Assembly: GCA_031266095.1 (NCBI GenBank)
Contig: JAISBR010000208.1
Span: 1-24,753 of the forward strand
Source: Treponema sp.
GTDB lineage: Bacteria; Spirochaetota; Spirochaetia; Treponematales; Breznakiellaceae
Direction of reading: 5' to 3'
DNA: 24,753 nt
Both the position numbers and the translations under genes were made by a program. Below the pieces are notes generated by a model. That model saw nothing but the letters and a program-made list of their open reading frames with translations, was not told the origin of the DNA and did not search any database. Positions 1 through 6,808 of the stretch are shown here, piece by piece (position 1 is the stretch's first letter; every line of letters begins with the position of its first letter).

Positions 1-106
1 AATCAACAACCGCGCGGCAGAGCCACGCGGTATGTTGTTCTCATAAGGTATTGGTCTCGGGTTTAATACCTTTATGACCGCGGCAGAGCCGCGGGGTATT
101 AAACCC
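1..106. repeat. Two adjacent palindromic (REP/cruciform-like) repeat units
   Basis: Two hairpin-forming units share the core GGCAGAGCC. Unit 1 pairs CCGCGCGGC (10-18) with GCCACGCGG (22-30) around an AGA loop, with one mismatch. Unit 2 pairs CCGCGGC (78-84) with GCCGCGG (88-94) around the same loop, and is enclosed by a perfect 12-bp inverted repeat, GGGTTTAATACC (59-70) and GGTATTAAACCC (95-106). Related sequence recurs at 9112-9146, and the outer arm recurs exactly at 12208-12219. No protein-coding signal is convincing here; the short minus-strand open frame across 41-223 runs through the palindromes. This resembles a dispersed intergenic palindromic repeat; its function is unknown. Confidence 0.6.
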
Positions 107-158
107 TCGCCACGAATAAAGTATTGGAAAAGCGCGGCCCCGCGTATCAGGCGGCAGC

Positions 159-199
159 AAAAAAAAAACCGCCCCGGTGTTGTTTCCGGGGCGGTTTTT
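159..199. terminator. Strong bidirectional rho-independent terminator
   Basis: A perfect 9-bp GC stem, CCGCCCCGG (169-177) and CCGGGGCGG (186-194), has an 8-nt loop. It is preceded by ten A (159-168) and followed by five T (195-199), so it can terminate on either strand. It lies about 90 bases past the stop of the minus-strand lipoprotein gene and would end that transcript. Confidence 0.85.
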
Positions 200-205
200 A
201 AAACG

Positions 206-269
206 GCGCGTTACGCACGCCATAACGCGCTGGAGTTTTGGCCATGACCGCTGTTGGCGGCAACAGCGG
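206..269. other. Two further perfect stem-loops 3' of the lipoprotein gene
   Basis: GCGCGTTA (206-213) pairs with TAACGCGC (223-230) around a 9-nt loop. CCGCTGTTG (248-256) pairs with CAACAGCGG (261-269) around a 4-nt loop. Neither has a T tract. Together with the terminator at 159-199 they put three hairpins in a row between the lipoprotein stop and the end of the transcript, which could stabilise the 3' end of the mRNA. The role is inferred only. Confidence 0.5.
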
Positions 270-285
270 CTACAGGCCGAGTTAA

Positions 286-1068
286 CTAGTCTTCAGACCG
301 TTCCCATGAAAAATACGAAAGGTACACTTCGTTGATACCGGGTTTCAGGCTGACCTTTTTGATATTGGAATTACTGGTATTCCAACGCGCGGTAGCACCG
401 TCCATTTTCCAAAGGTCATTGAAACCATGTTTGTCTTTGGTGTACATATAAGTATGTGTATCCAGAGACCCAATAGCAGTCGAGACACTCATTTCCACAT
501 AGGCGCTGATATTTCCGGCAAAGACCGAGCCCCGCTCTTTGGCGGCGGGCGTCTGGTTAATCAGCTCAATGTCAACATAATAGGCGCCTTTCGGGTCAAC
601 CTGGATCGGATGGTCGGATGAGGTAGTTGTGTCCGCTATACTGGGGCCAATAGTTACTTCCCCACTCACCAAATATTTCTTCTTCGGATCCGTACTTTTG
701 ATAACAGATTCAGCGAGCGGAGTAGCAGCTGCCCTGGACCCTATTGCCACTACTTTGTTACGGTCGGCGTCAAGAATTGGATCACCACTGGTCTTACCCG
801 CATTCCGGGTCACCCCTGCGGTGTCCGTCTCGGCAGGGTAAGGATAATTTATGGTTGCTGCTGGAATCAATAAATCTTCCCCAACCCTAAGTTGGAATAC
901 ACCACCAGGAATAGTTGTAATACCACCGTCACGGTCCAAAACCAGCCGAATGATAGTCGGGGCGTTGGGGCCCGAGGACTCCTCAGTGGGTTGTGCGCAG
1001 GCCGCAAATACAAGGGCAAGAGTCAGCGCGAGAGCCGCCGCTCCCAATTTTACAAGAGTTTTCTTCAT
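286..1068 (-). CDS. Putative exported lipoprotein, function unknown
   Basis: The product is a 260-residue protein. It starts with a classical lipoprotein signal peptide: MKK, then a hydrophobic stretch rich in Ala and Leu (about residues 8-23), then the lipobox VFAAC with the lipidated Cys at 24. After Cys24 comes a short Ser/Pro/Glu-rich linker, so the mature protein should sit on the outer face of a membrane. I recognise no catalytic motif or family; the body is hydrophilic and polar, with Gly/Thr/Ser-rich segments. The ATG is well placed behind an AAGGAGAAGG ribosome-binding site (minus strand, about 1074-1083). A promoter-like pair lies about 280 bases upstream and hairpins plus a terminator lie downstream, so it is probably a single-gene transcript. 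Coding is well supported; the function is not known. Confidence 0.8.
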   Translation of the reverse strand: MKKTLVKLGAAALALTLALVFAACAQPTEESSGPNAPTIIRLVLDRDGGITTIPGGVFQLRVGEDLLIPAATINYPYPAETDTAGVTRNAGKTSGDPILDADRNKVVAIGSRAAATPLAESVIKSTDPKKKYLVSGEVTIGPSIADTTTSSDHPIQVDPKGAYYVDIELINQTPAAKERGSVFAGNISAYVEMSVSTAIGSLDTHTYMYTKDKHGFNDLWKMDGATARWNTSNSNIKKVSLKPGINEVYLSYFSWERSED

Positions 1069-1347
1069 GTTTCCTTCTCCTTGGTCTTACGGAAATACGG
1101 GTATCGTTTCGCCGCCGCTATACTAGACCGTATTCCCTCATTTATATACGAAGAGGATGAACAAATCCCGCGCCCTGACAGGGCGCCGGTCCTGAAAGAC
1201 CGCAGGATTCCTTCCCGTTGCCGCGCTCCTCTTTGTATCCGTTTCATTGAACCGCGCCCTTAGAGCGCCGGCCCGTTTTAATGCCTCCTTAATTGAGCTT
1301 GTTTCAAAACTCGGTTTTAAAACAAACCCGGTCATCAAACTATAGAT
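1069..1347 (-). other. Long leader of the lipoprotein gene, hairpin-rich, no supported gene
   Basis: This is the roughly 270-base stretch between the promoter-like sequence at 1348-1377 and the lipoprotein ATG. It holds an inverted repeat, GCGCCCTG (1170-1177) with CAGGGCGC (1179-1186), and next to it CGGTC/GACCG (1187-1202). An AAGGAGG on the minus strand (1284-1290) looks like a ribosome-binding site but is not followed by a normal start codon. The minus-strand open frames here (1065-1247 and 1138-1356) have no recognisable protein features, so I do not call them genes. Confidence 0.4.
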
Positions 1348-1377
1348 AATATACACCTTGAATTATTTTTTTGTCAA
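1348..1377 (-). promoter_or_regulatory. Candidate sigma-70 promoter for the lipoprotein gene
   Basis: On the minus strand TTGACA (complement of 1372-1377) is followed after 18 bases by TATATT (complement of 1348-1353), in an AT-rich setting. Transcription would start near 1341, leaving a leader of about 270 bases before the ATG. Confidence 0.5.
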
Positions 1378-1382
1378 GTCAT

Positions 1383-1702
1383 ATCACGGCGATCGTATTA
1401 AAAAAATAAAAAAGATTTCTGGCCCAAAAAGAGCCTTCCGGCGGCCGGAATCCGGGGATTCAGGGCCCTGGAGGACCGGCCGCGGGTTGTACTAAAACGG
1501 GGTCTGCGGGCCAATTTTAGGAACTGGTTTATCAAAAACAGGGCAATAATTACAGTCTGTAGGCTTGAATTCCTTGAAAACACAGGGGTTTATTCCTTGG
1601 ATTACATCGAAGAACCTGTTTCCCGCGGCTTGGGGAAAAGACCGCCGGGCGGCCCGCTGCCGGGACAAAAACGACCGGACCGGCGAAACCAAGGTTTCCG
1701 GC
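1383..1702. other. Intergenic stretch with no supported gene
   Basis: About 320 bases lie between the lipoprotein promoter and the terminator of the upstream minus-strand unit. An imperfect stem, TTCCGG (1436-1441) with CCGGAA (1445-1450), is followed on the minus strand by five T (complement of 1426-1430), so a second weak terminator is possible. A 70-codon minus-strand frame (1492-1704, TTG start) has a C-terminal half with a CNYC motif and protein-like composition, but no ribosome-binding site and no known homologue that I recognise. I leave it as a possible gene remnant. Confidence 0.35.
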
Positions 1703-1732
1703 AAAAAAAGTTGTTCGTAAAATGAACAACTT
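1703..1732 (-). terminator. Rho-independent terminator of the folA-to-COG2426 unit
   Basis: A perfect 9-bp stem, AAGTTGTTC (1708-1716) and GAACAACTT (1724-1732), has a 7-nt loop. On the minus strand it runs into seven T (complement of 1703-1709). It lies about 60 bases past the stop at 1792. A second GC-rich hairpin, GCCCGCGTT (1754-1762) with AACGCGGGC (1772-1780), sits just before it. Confidence 0.7.
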
Positions 1733-1791
1733 GGGGGTAAATTCGCCGTTTTTGCCCGCGTTGCCGGCTCTAACGCGGGCGGCGCAAACCC

Positions 1792-2286
1792 CTATACCGT
1801 TTTCACAAACAGGCGCAGCGCCCCGATTCCGAGGATGAGCACGGCGCTGACTACGGCCCCGGCAACAAAGACGCCCAGGGCAACCGCCGCCATGGTGCGC
1901 CGTTTTGAGACGCCCAGGACCCAGGCGCCCAGCGTCCCGGTCCATGCGCCGGTAAGGGGCAGGGGGATGGCGACGAAAAGGGCGACGCCGAGCCAGCCCC
2001 ATTTTTCCACGCCGGCGGAGAGTTTTTTCCGGGACTGTTCGACAAAGTGGTCGAAAAAGCGCCGGTACCAGTCAAAGCCTTTTCCGGCGCCGTACAAGAG
2101 TTTGTGCAGCGTGGCCAGAAAAATCCAGCACACCGGGGCAACCAGGGCGTTCAGGAAAGCGGCGAAGGGGTAAGCCCAATACCAGGGGATCTTGTGCGCG
2201 ACGGCAAAGGGGATGGCGCCCCGCAGCTCCGAGATGGGCGTAAAGGATAAAACAGCGGTAACAAGCAGAATGGTAAAAAGGTTCAT
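1792..2286 (-). CDS. COG2426 'small multi-drug export' family membrane protein
   Basis: A 164-residue integral membrane protein resembling the COG2426 / Sm_multidrug_ex family. It has hydrophobic segments at about residues 3-20, 33-58, 85-112 and 118-150, and a family-like N-terminal stretch with SFTPISELRGAIP. The family name implies drug export, but the transported substrate is not established to my knowledge. I chose the ATG at 2286 because it overlaps the TGA stop of the acetyltransferase in an ATGA arrangement, the usual sign of translational coupling. An in-frame TTG seven codons upstream lies inside the neighbouring gene. It is the last gene of a four-gene minus-strand unit and is followed by a terminator. 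Confidence 0.75.
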   Translation of the reverse strand: MNLFTILLVTAVLSFTPISELRGAIPFAVAHKIPWYWAYPFAAFLNALVAPVCWIFLATLHKLLYGAGKGFDWYRRFFDHFVEQSRKKLSAGVEKWGWLGVALFVAIPLPLTGAWTGTLGAWVLGVSKRRTMAAVALGVFVAGAVVSAVLILGIGALRLFVKTV

Positions 2287-2771
2287 TTTTCCAGTATTAA
2301 CTCCCAATAGCCTACGTCCTGCCAGCGGCCCATTTTGAATCCTGCTTCTTTGAAATGGGCGGCCTTGGTAAAGCCGAATTTTTCATGGATTGCCACGCTC
2401 CGCTCGTTGGGCAGGGTAATGCCCGCCACCAGCGCGTGGAGGCCGGTCTTTTTCACTTCCTCAAGGAGCCCGGCCAGCAGCCTGGTCCCCAAACCCTTTC
2501 CTTCCCGGCCGTTCTTTAGATAAATCGAAAGCTCCGCCGTATAGCGATACGCAATCCGGTCCTTGTATTTGTTCACATAGGCGTAACCGGGGATTTCGGA
2601 CTCTTCCTCACAAACCAGCCAGGGATATTCCGCCGTGACGTCCCGGATGCGTTTCTCCATTTCCTGGATAGAAACCGGCCGCTCTTCAAAACTGACCGCC
2701 GTGTTTTTGACATAGTAATTGTAAATAGCGCAGATCGCCGCGGCGTCATCACGGGTAACCGGCCGTAACAT
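2283..2771 (-). CDS. GNAT acetyltransferase, phosphinothricin acetyltransferase-like
   Basis: A 162-residue GNAT-fold N-acetyltransferase that would move acetyl from acetyl-CoA to an amine. The start (LRPVTRDDAAAICAIYNYYV) and the FEERP segment closely resemble the Pat/phosphinothricin acetyltransferase subgroup. The acetyl-CoA-binding loop is seen as GREGKGLGTRLL, followed by the usual NERSVAIHEKFGF segment near the C-terminus. Members of this subgroup acetylate methionine sulfoximine-like or other small amines, so the substrate here is open. I chose the ATG at 2771, which begins the family-typical MLRPVT; a TTG five codons upstream is possible. The ribosome-binding site is weak (TAGGG), and the gene begins 8 bases after the preceding stop. 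Confidence 0.82.
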   Translation of the reverse strand: MLRPVTRDDAAAICAIYNYYVKNTAVSFEERPVSIQEMEKRIRDVTAEYPWLVCEEESEIPGYAYVNKYKDRIAYRYTAELSIYLKNGREGKGLGTRLLAGLLEEVKKTGLHALVAGITLPNERSVAIHEKFGFTKAAHFKEAGFKMGRWQDVGYWELILEK

Positions 2772-2779
2772 GTGAAACC

Positions 2780-3700
2780 CTACCAAAGCGAAGCGGGGTA
2801 CACGCCCGAGGCGGTCAGGCTTTCTATCTTTTTAACCGCCGCTTCCCGGTCTTCCCTGTAGGTGACGCCGAACCAGTCCGCATTGGCGCGGAGCGCCTTT
2901 ATCCTGATGATATTGTGCTTAATGAAGTAATCCGCCGCCGTGGGGATATAACATTCGCTTTTAAGATGACCCGCCATATCCAGGGCGAAGGTGTGCAGAA
3001 AATCGTCAACGTATTTTTTGAATTCCGGCAGGATGTCCGGGGGAAAGCCCCAGAAATTCATCGATACCGGGGTATCCGGCGCGAGTTCCCGGATGGAACC
3101 GTCGGGGTTGGTATTGAAGACGCGGCCGTCTTTTTTCTCAATGGCGGTCAGCTCGTCAACGGAGCTGAGATACTCTCCCCGGATTTCGCAGACCCCCCTC
3201 GTGACGGTTCCCCGGGGGCTGAGGGTTTTTTCAAGCCGATAAGGCACAATCACCGGCTCAGCGGCAGCCGGCCCGGAGAGGTGTCCGCCGATGACGGCAA
3301 AGGCTTCCCGCCCGTAAAAATCATCGGCGTTGATCACCGTGAAGGGGGCGTCAATGGTATCCGCGGCGCAGAGCAGAGCGTGGGCGGTACCCCAGGGCTT
3401 GGTCCTTCCCGCTTTTTGTGCGGCGGCAAAAATATCCGGCGGGATCAGGCTGTCCGGGTCCTGAAAGGCCAGGTCCCATTGTACTTTTGTACCCATCCGG
3501 GCAAGAACCAGTTCCCGAAAATCCGCCTCCATATCGTGGCGGATGATGAACACCGTTTTTTCAAAACCCGCGTTGATGGCGTCGTACACCGAATAATCAA
3601 GCAGCACCTCGCCGTTTTTCCCTATCTTGTCCATCTGCTTGAGGCCGCCGTAACGGCTCCCCATACCCGCGGCAAGCACCACTAAAATCGGACCTTTCAT
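2780..3700 (-). CDS. Sugar-phosphate nucleotidyltransferase-like protein
   Basis: A 306-residue protein with an NTP-transferase fold. The nucleotide-binding signature is at the very N-terminus (VVLAAGMGSRYGGLKQM, about residues 7-23), with the Lys expected for triphosphate binding. A second typical block, FTVINADDFYG (about residues 119-129), supplies the metal-binding Asp. This family couples NTP and a sugar 1-phosphate to an NDP-sugar plus pyrophosphate. The length matches UTP-glucose-1-phosphate uridylyltransferase-like proteins, but the core is divergent, so neither nucleotide nor sugar can be named. A clear AAGGAGA ribosome-binding site lies 8-9 bases ahead of the ATG. It is the second gene of the minus-strand unit, 54 bases after folA; a small hairpin (3735-3749) sits in that gap. 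Confidence 0.8.
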   Translation of the reverse strand: MKGPILVVLAAGMGSRYGGLKQMDKIGKNGEVLLDYSVYDAINAGFEKTVFIIRHDMEADFRELVLARMGTKVQWDLAFQDPDSLIPPDIFAAAQKAGRTKPWGTAHALLCAADTIDAPFTVINADDFYGREAFAVIGGHLSGPAAAEPVIVPYRLEKTLSPRGTVTRGVCEIRGEYLSSVDELTAIEKKDGRVFNTNPDGSIRELAPDTPVSMNFWGFPPDILPEFKKYVDDFLHTFALDMAGHLKSECYIPTAADYFIKHNIIRIKALRANADWFGVTYREDREAAVKKIESLTASGVYPASLW

Positions 3701-3754
3701 ACCATCTCCTTAACAAATGTGCGGCAGTCAACTACGAACCAAAGGTTCGCGCTG

Positions 3755-4237
3755 TCAAACAAGTTTAGTATAACTGACAAATGAAAAAGTGTCAAAATCC
3801 ACCGAATTGGTCTTGGCCCACTGGGCGGGATCTATTTCCGGGAAGAAGGTGTCGCCCTCGTACTTTTGCCGGATCACCGTCAGCTCAATGCCGGTCGCCA
3901 GGGGAAGGGCCTCCCGGTAGATCGACGCGCCGCCGCAGATAAATATTTTCCGGTAGGAGGAACAGTGTTCAAGCGCGGCGGCCAGGGAGGGAACGACCTT
4001 TACGGCGGGAACGGTTTCCCGCGTGGTCCTGGAGACAACGACATTGAGCCGTCCCGGCAGCGGCCGCCTGGGCAGGGATTCCCAAGTCTTCCTGCCCATG
4101 ACGCAGGGCCAGCCGTCGGTCAGTTCCTTAAAATGGGCCAGGTCCGCCTGCAACGACCAGGGCAGGGCATTGTCTTTCCCGATGACCCGGTTTTCCGCCA
4201 TGGCGGCGATAATAATAATTTCCCGTTTATCCTTCAT
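3755..4237 (-). CDS. folA: Dihydrofolate reductase
   Basis: A 160-residue enzyme, the usual length for bacterial dihydrofolate reductase, which reduces dihydrofolate to tetrahydrofolate with NADPH. Signatures visible are AAMAENRVIG and NALPW, then QADLAHFK with the active-site acidic residue (Asp32, equivalent to Asp27 in E. coli), MGRKTWESLP, and the cofactor-binding FICGGASIY. The frame stays open upstream, but the ATG at 4237 places the first strand (REIIIIAAM) at the normal distance from the N-terminus. The ribosome-binding site is weak (GGATGG). It is divergent from the acs-folC unit. THF is the methyl carrier used by AcsE, which makes the shared location functionally sensible. Confidence 0.92.
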   Translation of the reverse strand: MKDKREIIIIAAMAENRVIGKDNALPWSLQADLAHFKELTDGWPCVMGRKTWESLPRRPLPGRLNVVVSRTTRETVPAVKVVPSLAAALEHCSSYRKIFICGGASIYREALPLATGIELTVIRQKYEGDTFFPEIDPAQWAKTNSVDFDTFSFVSYTKLV

Positions 4238-4313
4238 GTTTCCATCCCGGCCTGCCGCCTGGCGGCTCATTTCACGCTGTGCGCTTCCCGCCTGTTTATG
4301 GGCGCGATATTCC

Positions 4314-4342
4314 TTTATACTATATAAGCGCCTTCCAATCAA
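4314..4342 (-). promoter_or_regulatory. Candidate promoter for the folA unit
   Basis: On the minus strand TTGATT (complement of 4337-4342) is followed after 17 bases by TATAAA (complement of 4314-4319). Transcription would start near 4307, giving a 70-base leader before folA. A TATACT on the plus strand (4316-4321) overlaps it and might serve the acs unit, but I see no good plus-strand -35 box. Confidence 0.5.
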
Positions 4343-4384
4343 AGCGCTCTCCGCTGTGCAACAAGCTCAATTATGGGGCGCTGG

Positions 4385-4470
4385 GTAGTCGACGAAAACC
4401 CGGGAATATGAGAAGATGGTACCGAGGCGGTCGAGGAGGCTTCGCACGGTTCCCGGCGGCAGGTGACTCT
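4385..4470 (+). promoter_or_regulatory. Structured leader RNA upstream of acsD (candidate)
   Basis: CCGGGAA (4400-4406) pairs perfectly with TTCCCGG (4450-4456). The enclosed 43 bases hold a smaller stem-loop, ACCG-AGG-CGGT (4420-4430), followed by a segment that can fold as CGAGGAGGCTTCG. The element ends about 40 bases before the acsD start, behind a possible start site near 4328. The layout fits a cis-acting leader, but I could not match it to cobalamin, THF or any other riboswitch consensus that I know. Confidence 0.3.
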
Positions 4471-4494
4471 ATATTCTATAATAAGGAGAGCGTT

Positions 4495-5436
4495 ATGCCG
4501 TTTAAAAGCACAGCGCAAAGATTCAACGCCGCTATAAAAGAGGTAGTGATTGGCGCCGGAGACAAGACCCTTACCCTGGGCGGGGAAAATGTGTTTCCAT
4601 TGTATAGTTTTGACGAGCCTATCAAGAATCCTCCCAGGGTGGGGCTCGAATTCTCCGACCTCGGCCCCGACCGGTCCATGCCGGGAATAGCCGCCTTTTA
4701 CGAGGGCGCCGAAAGTATTGTCGATGTGGCAAAGCGGGCCTGTGAACAATCCGGGGCGGGCTTTGTCAGCCTGGCGCTTGAGGGGGCGGATCCCAACGGC
4801 CGGGACAAGTCCATTGAGGACTGCGTAGCCCTCTGCAGGGAAGTCGCCGGGGTGGTGACCCTTCCCCTGGTGATCCAGGGCTGTAAAAATATCGAAAAGG
4901 ACAGTAAGCTCTTTGAAAAAATCGCCGAGGCCCTACAGGGCAAAAACGTGCTGCTCCTCTCCGCGCGGGAAGACAATCACAAGGCGGTGGCGGTAGCCGC
5001 CGTGCTGGCCTATGGTCAGAAAATCGGCGCCGAATCCTCGGTTGATATTAACCTGGCGAAACAGCTTAACGTTCTCATCTCCCAGATTGGCGTACAGCCG
5101 GGAAATACGGTGATGAACCTTGGATCCGCCGCCGCCGGTTACGGTTTTGAATACGTCGCTTCTACCATGGAGCGGGTCAAATCGGCGGCTCTTTCCCAGA
5201 ACGACGCCATGCTGCAGATGCCGATAATCACCCCGGTGGGCTCCGAAGCCTGGTCGGTCAAGGAAGCCGTTGTTTCAGAGGAAGATTTTCCCGACTGGGG
5301 GCCGGTGGAACAACGGGGTATCGATATGGAGATAGCGACCGCCGCCGCGGATATCGCCGCGGGTTCCAACGCGGTGATCTTACGGCACCCGGCCTCGGTA
5401 CCGGTTATTGCGAAGCTCATCGCCGAGCTTGTCTAA
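4495..5436 (+). CDS. acsD: Corrinoid iron-sulfur protein, small subunit
   Basis: A 313-residue protein matching the small subunit of the corrinoid/iron-sulfur protein (CdhD/AcsD family), which with AcsC carries the methyl group from methyl-THF to acetyl-CoA synthase. Family features are the early block MPFKSTAQRFNAAIKEV, the GGENVFPLYSFDE stretch, and a TIM-barrel-like body with PLVIQGCKNIEKD, SAREDNHK and MNLGSAAAGYGFEY. The length is as expected (about 310-320). The reading frame is open for 216 bases upstream, but AAGGAGAG (4483-4490) fixes the start at 4495. It is the first gene of acsD-acsC-acsE-folC, 24 bases before acsC. The CODH/ACS catalytic genes are not nearby. Confidence 0.93.
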   Translation: MPFKSTAQRFNAAIKEVVIGAGDKTLTLGGENVFPLYSFDEPIKNPPRVGLEFSDLGPDRSMPGIAAFYEGAESIVDVAKRACEQSGAGFVSLALEGADPNGRDKSIEDCVALCREVAGVVTLPLVIQGCKNIEKDSKLFEKIAEALQGKNVLLLSAREDNHKAVAVAAVLAYGQKIGAESSVDINLAKQLNVLISQIGVQPGNTVMNLGSAAAGYGFEYVASTMERVKSAALSQNDAMLQMPIITPVGSEAWSVKEAVVSEEDFPDWGPVEQRGIDMEIATAAADIAAGSNAVILRHPASVPVIAKLIAELV

Positions 5437-5460
5437 TTCCGGTGGAATTGAGGAGGAACC

Positions 5461-6792
5461 ATGGCGCTTAAAGGCTTGGATATATTCAAACTGACGCCTA
5501 AAACCAACTGTAAGGACTGCGGCAATCCCACCTGTATGGCCTTTGCCATGAAGGTTGCCCAGGGCGCGCTGGCAATCGACAAATGTCCCCACATGTCCCC
5601 CGATGCGCTCAAGATTTTAAGTGAGGCCACGGAGCCGCCGATGAAGCTCATCAAGATCGGCGCCGGCGGCGCGGAACACAGCCTGGGCGCTGAAACGGTG
5701 CTGTTCAGGCATGACAAGACTTTTGTCTCCAAGACACTGTACGGCGTGAATATTCGCGCCGGGTGTGAGGACGAGGCGATTCCCGCGATGCTGAACATTG
5801 ATTACGAGCGTATCGGTGAACGCATGTATGTCGAGCTTATCAACCTGGAATATACCGGCGGCCAGGCCGCCTATCTTGAGGCGGTGAAGAAGGCCCTTGC
5901 CGCGGAACGAACCCTCATCCTTGAGGTGAAAGACCCCGCCGTGGCCGAGGCGGCTCTCAAGCTTGCCGGGGACCGGAAACCGGTACTCAACGCCGCCGAT
6001 GAATCCAATTACCAGGCAATGAGCGGGCTTGCGGCACAATACGGGGTAACGCTCGGCGTGACGGGCAGTACGCTTGACAGCCTCCACGACACTATCGGCG
6101 CTCTTGAGGCCCTGGGAAACAAGAATCTGATTATTGATGTGGGAGCGGTTTCCATCAGGGACGCTTTTGCCAGGGCCGTACAGATCCGCCGAGCCGCGCT
6201 TAAGGACGGGGACCGGAGTTTTGGGTATCCCTCGCTGATCAACGCCGCCAAATTGGCGCCGGACAGTCCCGATCTGCAGGAGGCCCTGGCCGCGCTCTTC
6301 ACCGTCAAATACGGTTCCATCATTATAATGGGCGGCATAAGTTACGCTCAGGCCCTGCCCCTCTACGGCCTCAGGCAGAACATCTTTACCGATCCCCAGA
6401 AACCCATGAAGGTTGAACCGGGTATCTATCCCTTGAACGGCGCGGATGAGAACGCGGTCTGCGCTACCACCGTGGACTTTGCCCTCACCTACTTCATCGT
6501 GTCCGGCGAACTGGAGCGTTCCGGCGTACCGGTAAACCTGCTCATCTCCGACGCCGGGGGTTATTCGGTGCTTACCGCCTGGGCCGCGGGTAAACTCTCG
6601 GCCGGTTCCATTTCCCGGTTCATCAGGGAAAACGATATTGAGGGCAGGATCAAAAACCGCAATTTGATCATCCCCGGTAAGGTGGCGGTACTCAAAGGTG
6701 AGCTTGAGGAGAATCTCCCGGGCTGGAGGATCATCGTCGCTCCAAACGAGGCGGTGGGAGCGGTTAAATTTCTCAAGGAACTCAAGTTATAA
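5461..6792 (+). CDS. acsC: Corrinoid iron-sulfur protein, large subunit
   Basis: A 443-residue large subunit of the corrinoid/iron-sulfur protein. The N-terminal domain carries the [4Fe-4S] ligands in the spacing C-x2-C-x4-C-x16-C (Cys17, Cys20, Cys25, Cys42), followed by PHMSPDAL. This cluster feeds electrons to reactivate inactive cob(II)amide. A TIM-barrel-type middle domain follows, and the C-terminal region (SDAGGYSVLTAWAAGKLSAG, then GKVAVLKGELEE) is the part that holds the corrinoid in this family. The ribosome-binding site GAGGAGG lies just upstream of the ATG. It sits between acsD and acsE, in the order expected for one transcript that makes both CFeSP subunits and their methyl donor enzyme. 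Confidence 0.94.
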   Translation: MALKGLDIFKLTPKTNCKDCGNPTCMAFAMKVAQGALAIDKCPHMSPDALKILSEATEPPMKLIKIGAGGAEHSLGAETVLFRHDKTFVSKTLYGVNIRAGCEDEAIPAMLNIDYERIGERMYVELINLEYTGGQAAYLEAVKKALAAERTLILEVKDPAVAEAALKLAGDRKPVLNAADESNYQAMSGLAAQYGVTLGVTGSTLDSLHDTIGALEALGNKNLIIDVGAVSIRDAFARAVQIRRAALKDGDRSFGYPSLINAAKLAPDSPDLQEALAALFTVKYGSIIIMGGISYAQALPLYGLRQNIFTDPQKPMKVEPGIYPLNGADENAVCATTVDFALTYFIVSGELERSGVPVNLLISDAGGYSVLTAWAAGKLSAGSISRFIRENDIEGRIKNRNLIIPGKVAVLKGELEENLPGWRIIVAPNEAVGAVKFLKELKL

Positions 6793-6808
6793 GGAGAGGA
6801 GAAGAATC

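Noticed and set aside
41..223. 60-codon minus-strand frame
   Set aside because: It crosses palindromic repeats and the terminator, with no ribosome-binding site or recognisable protein features.
2915..3685. 256-codon plus-strand frame opposite the nucleotidyltransferase gene
   Set aside because: It is antisense to a clear gene; the composition (Gly/Arg/His-rich) is that of a GC-rich shadow frame.
3735..3749. GGTTCG segment as part of a tRNA T-arm
   Set aside because: There is no cloverleaf around it; it is a six-base-pair hairpin downstream of folA.
4385..4470. Cobalamin or THF riboswitch ahead of acsD
   Set aside because: Expected because of the gene functions, but I could not find the conserved B12-box or THF-riboswitch core; listed only as an unclassified leader.
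4477..4482. TATAAT just before acsD as a -10 box
   Set aside because: Transcription would begin after the ribosome-binding site, and no -35 box lies upstream.
4279..4494. N-terminal extension of acsD by 72 codons
   Set aside because: It runs through the folA promoter and the leader hairpin; AAGGAGAG places the start at 4495 and the protein then has the family length.
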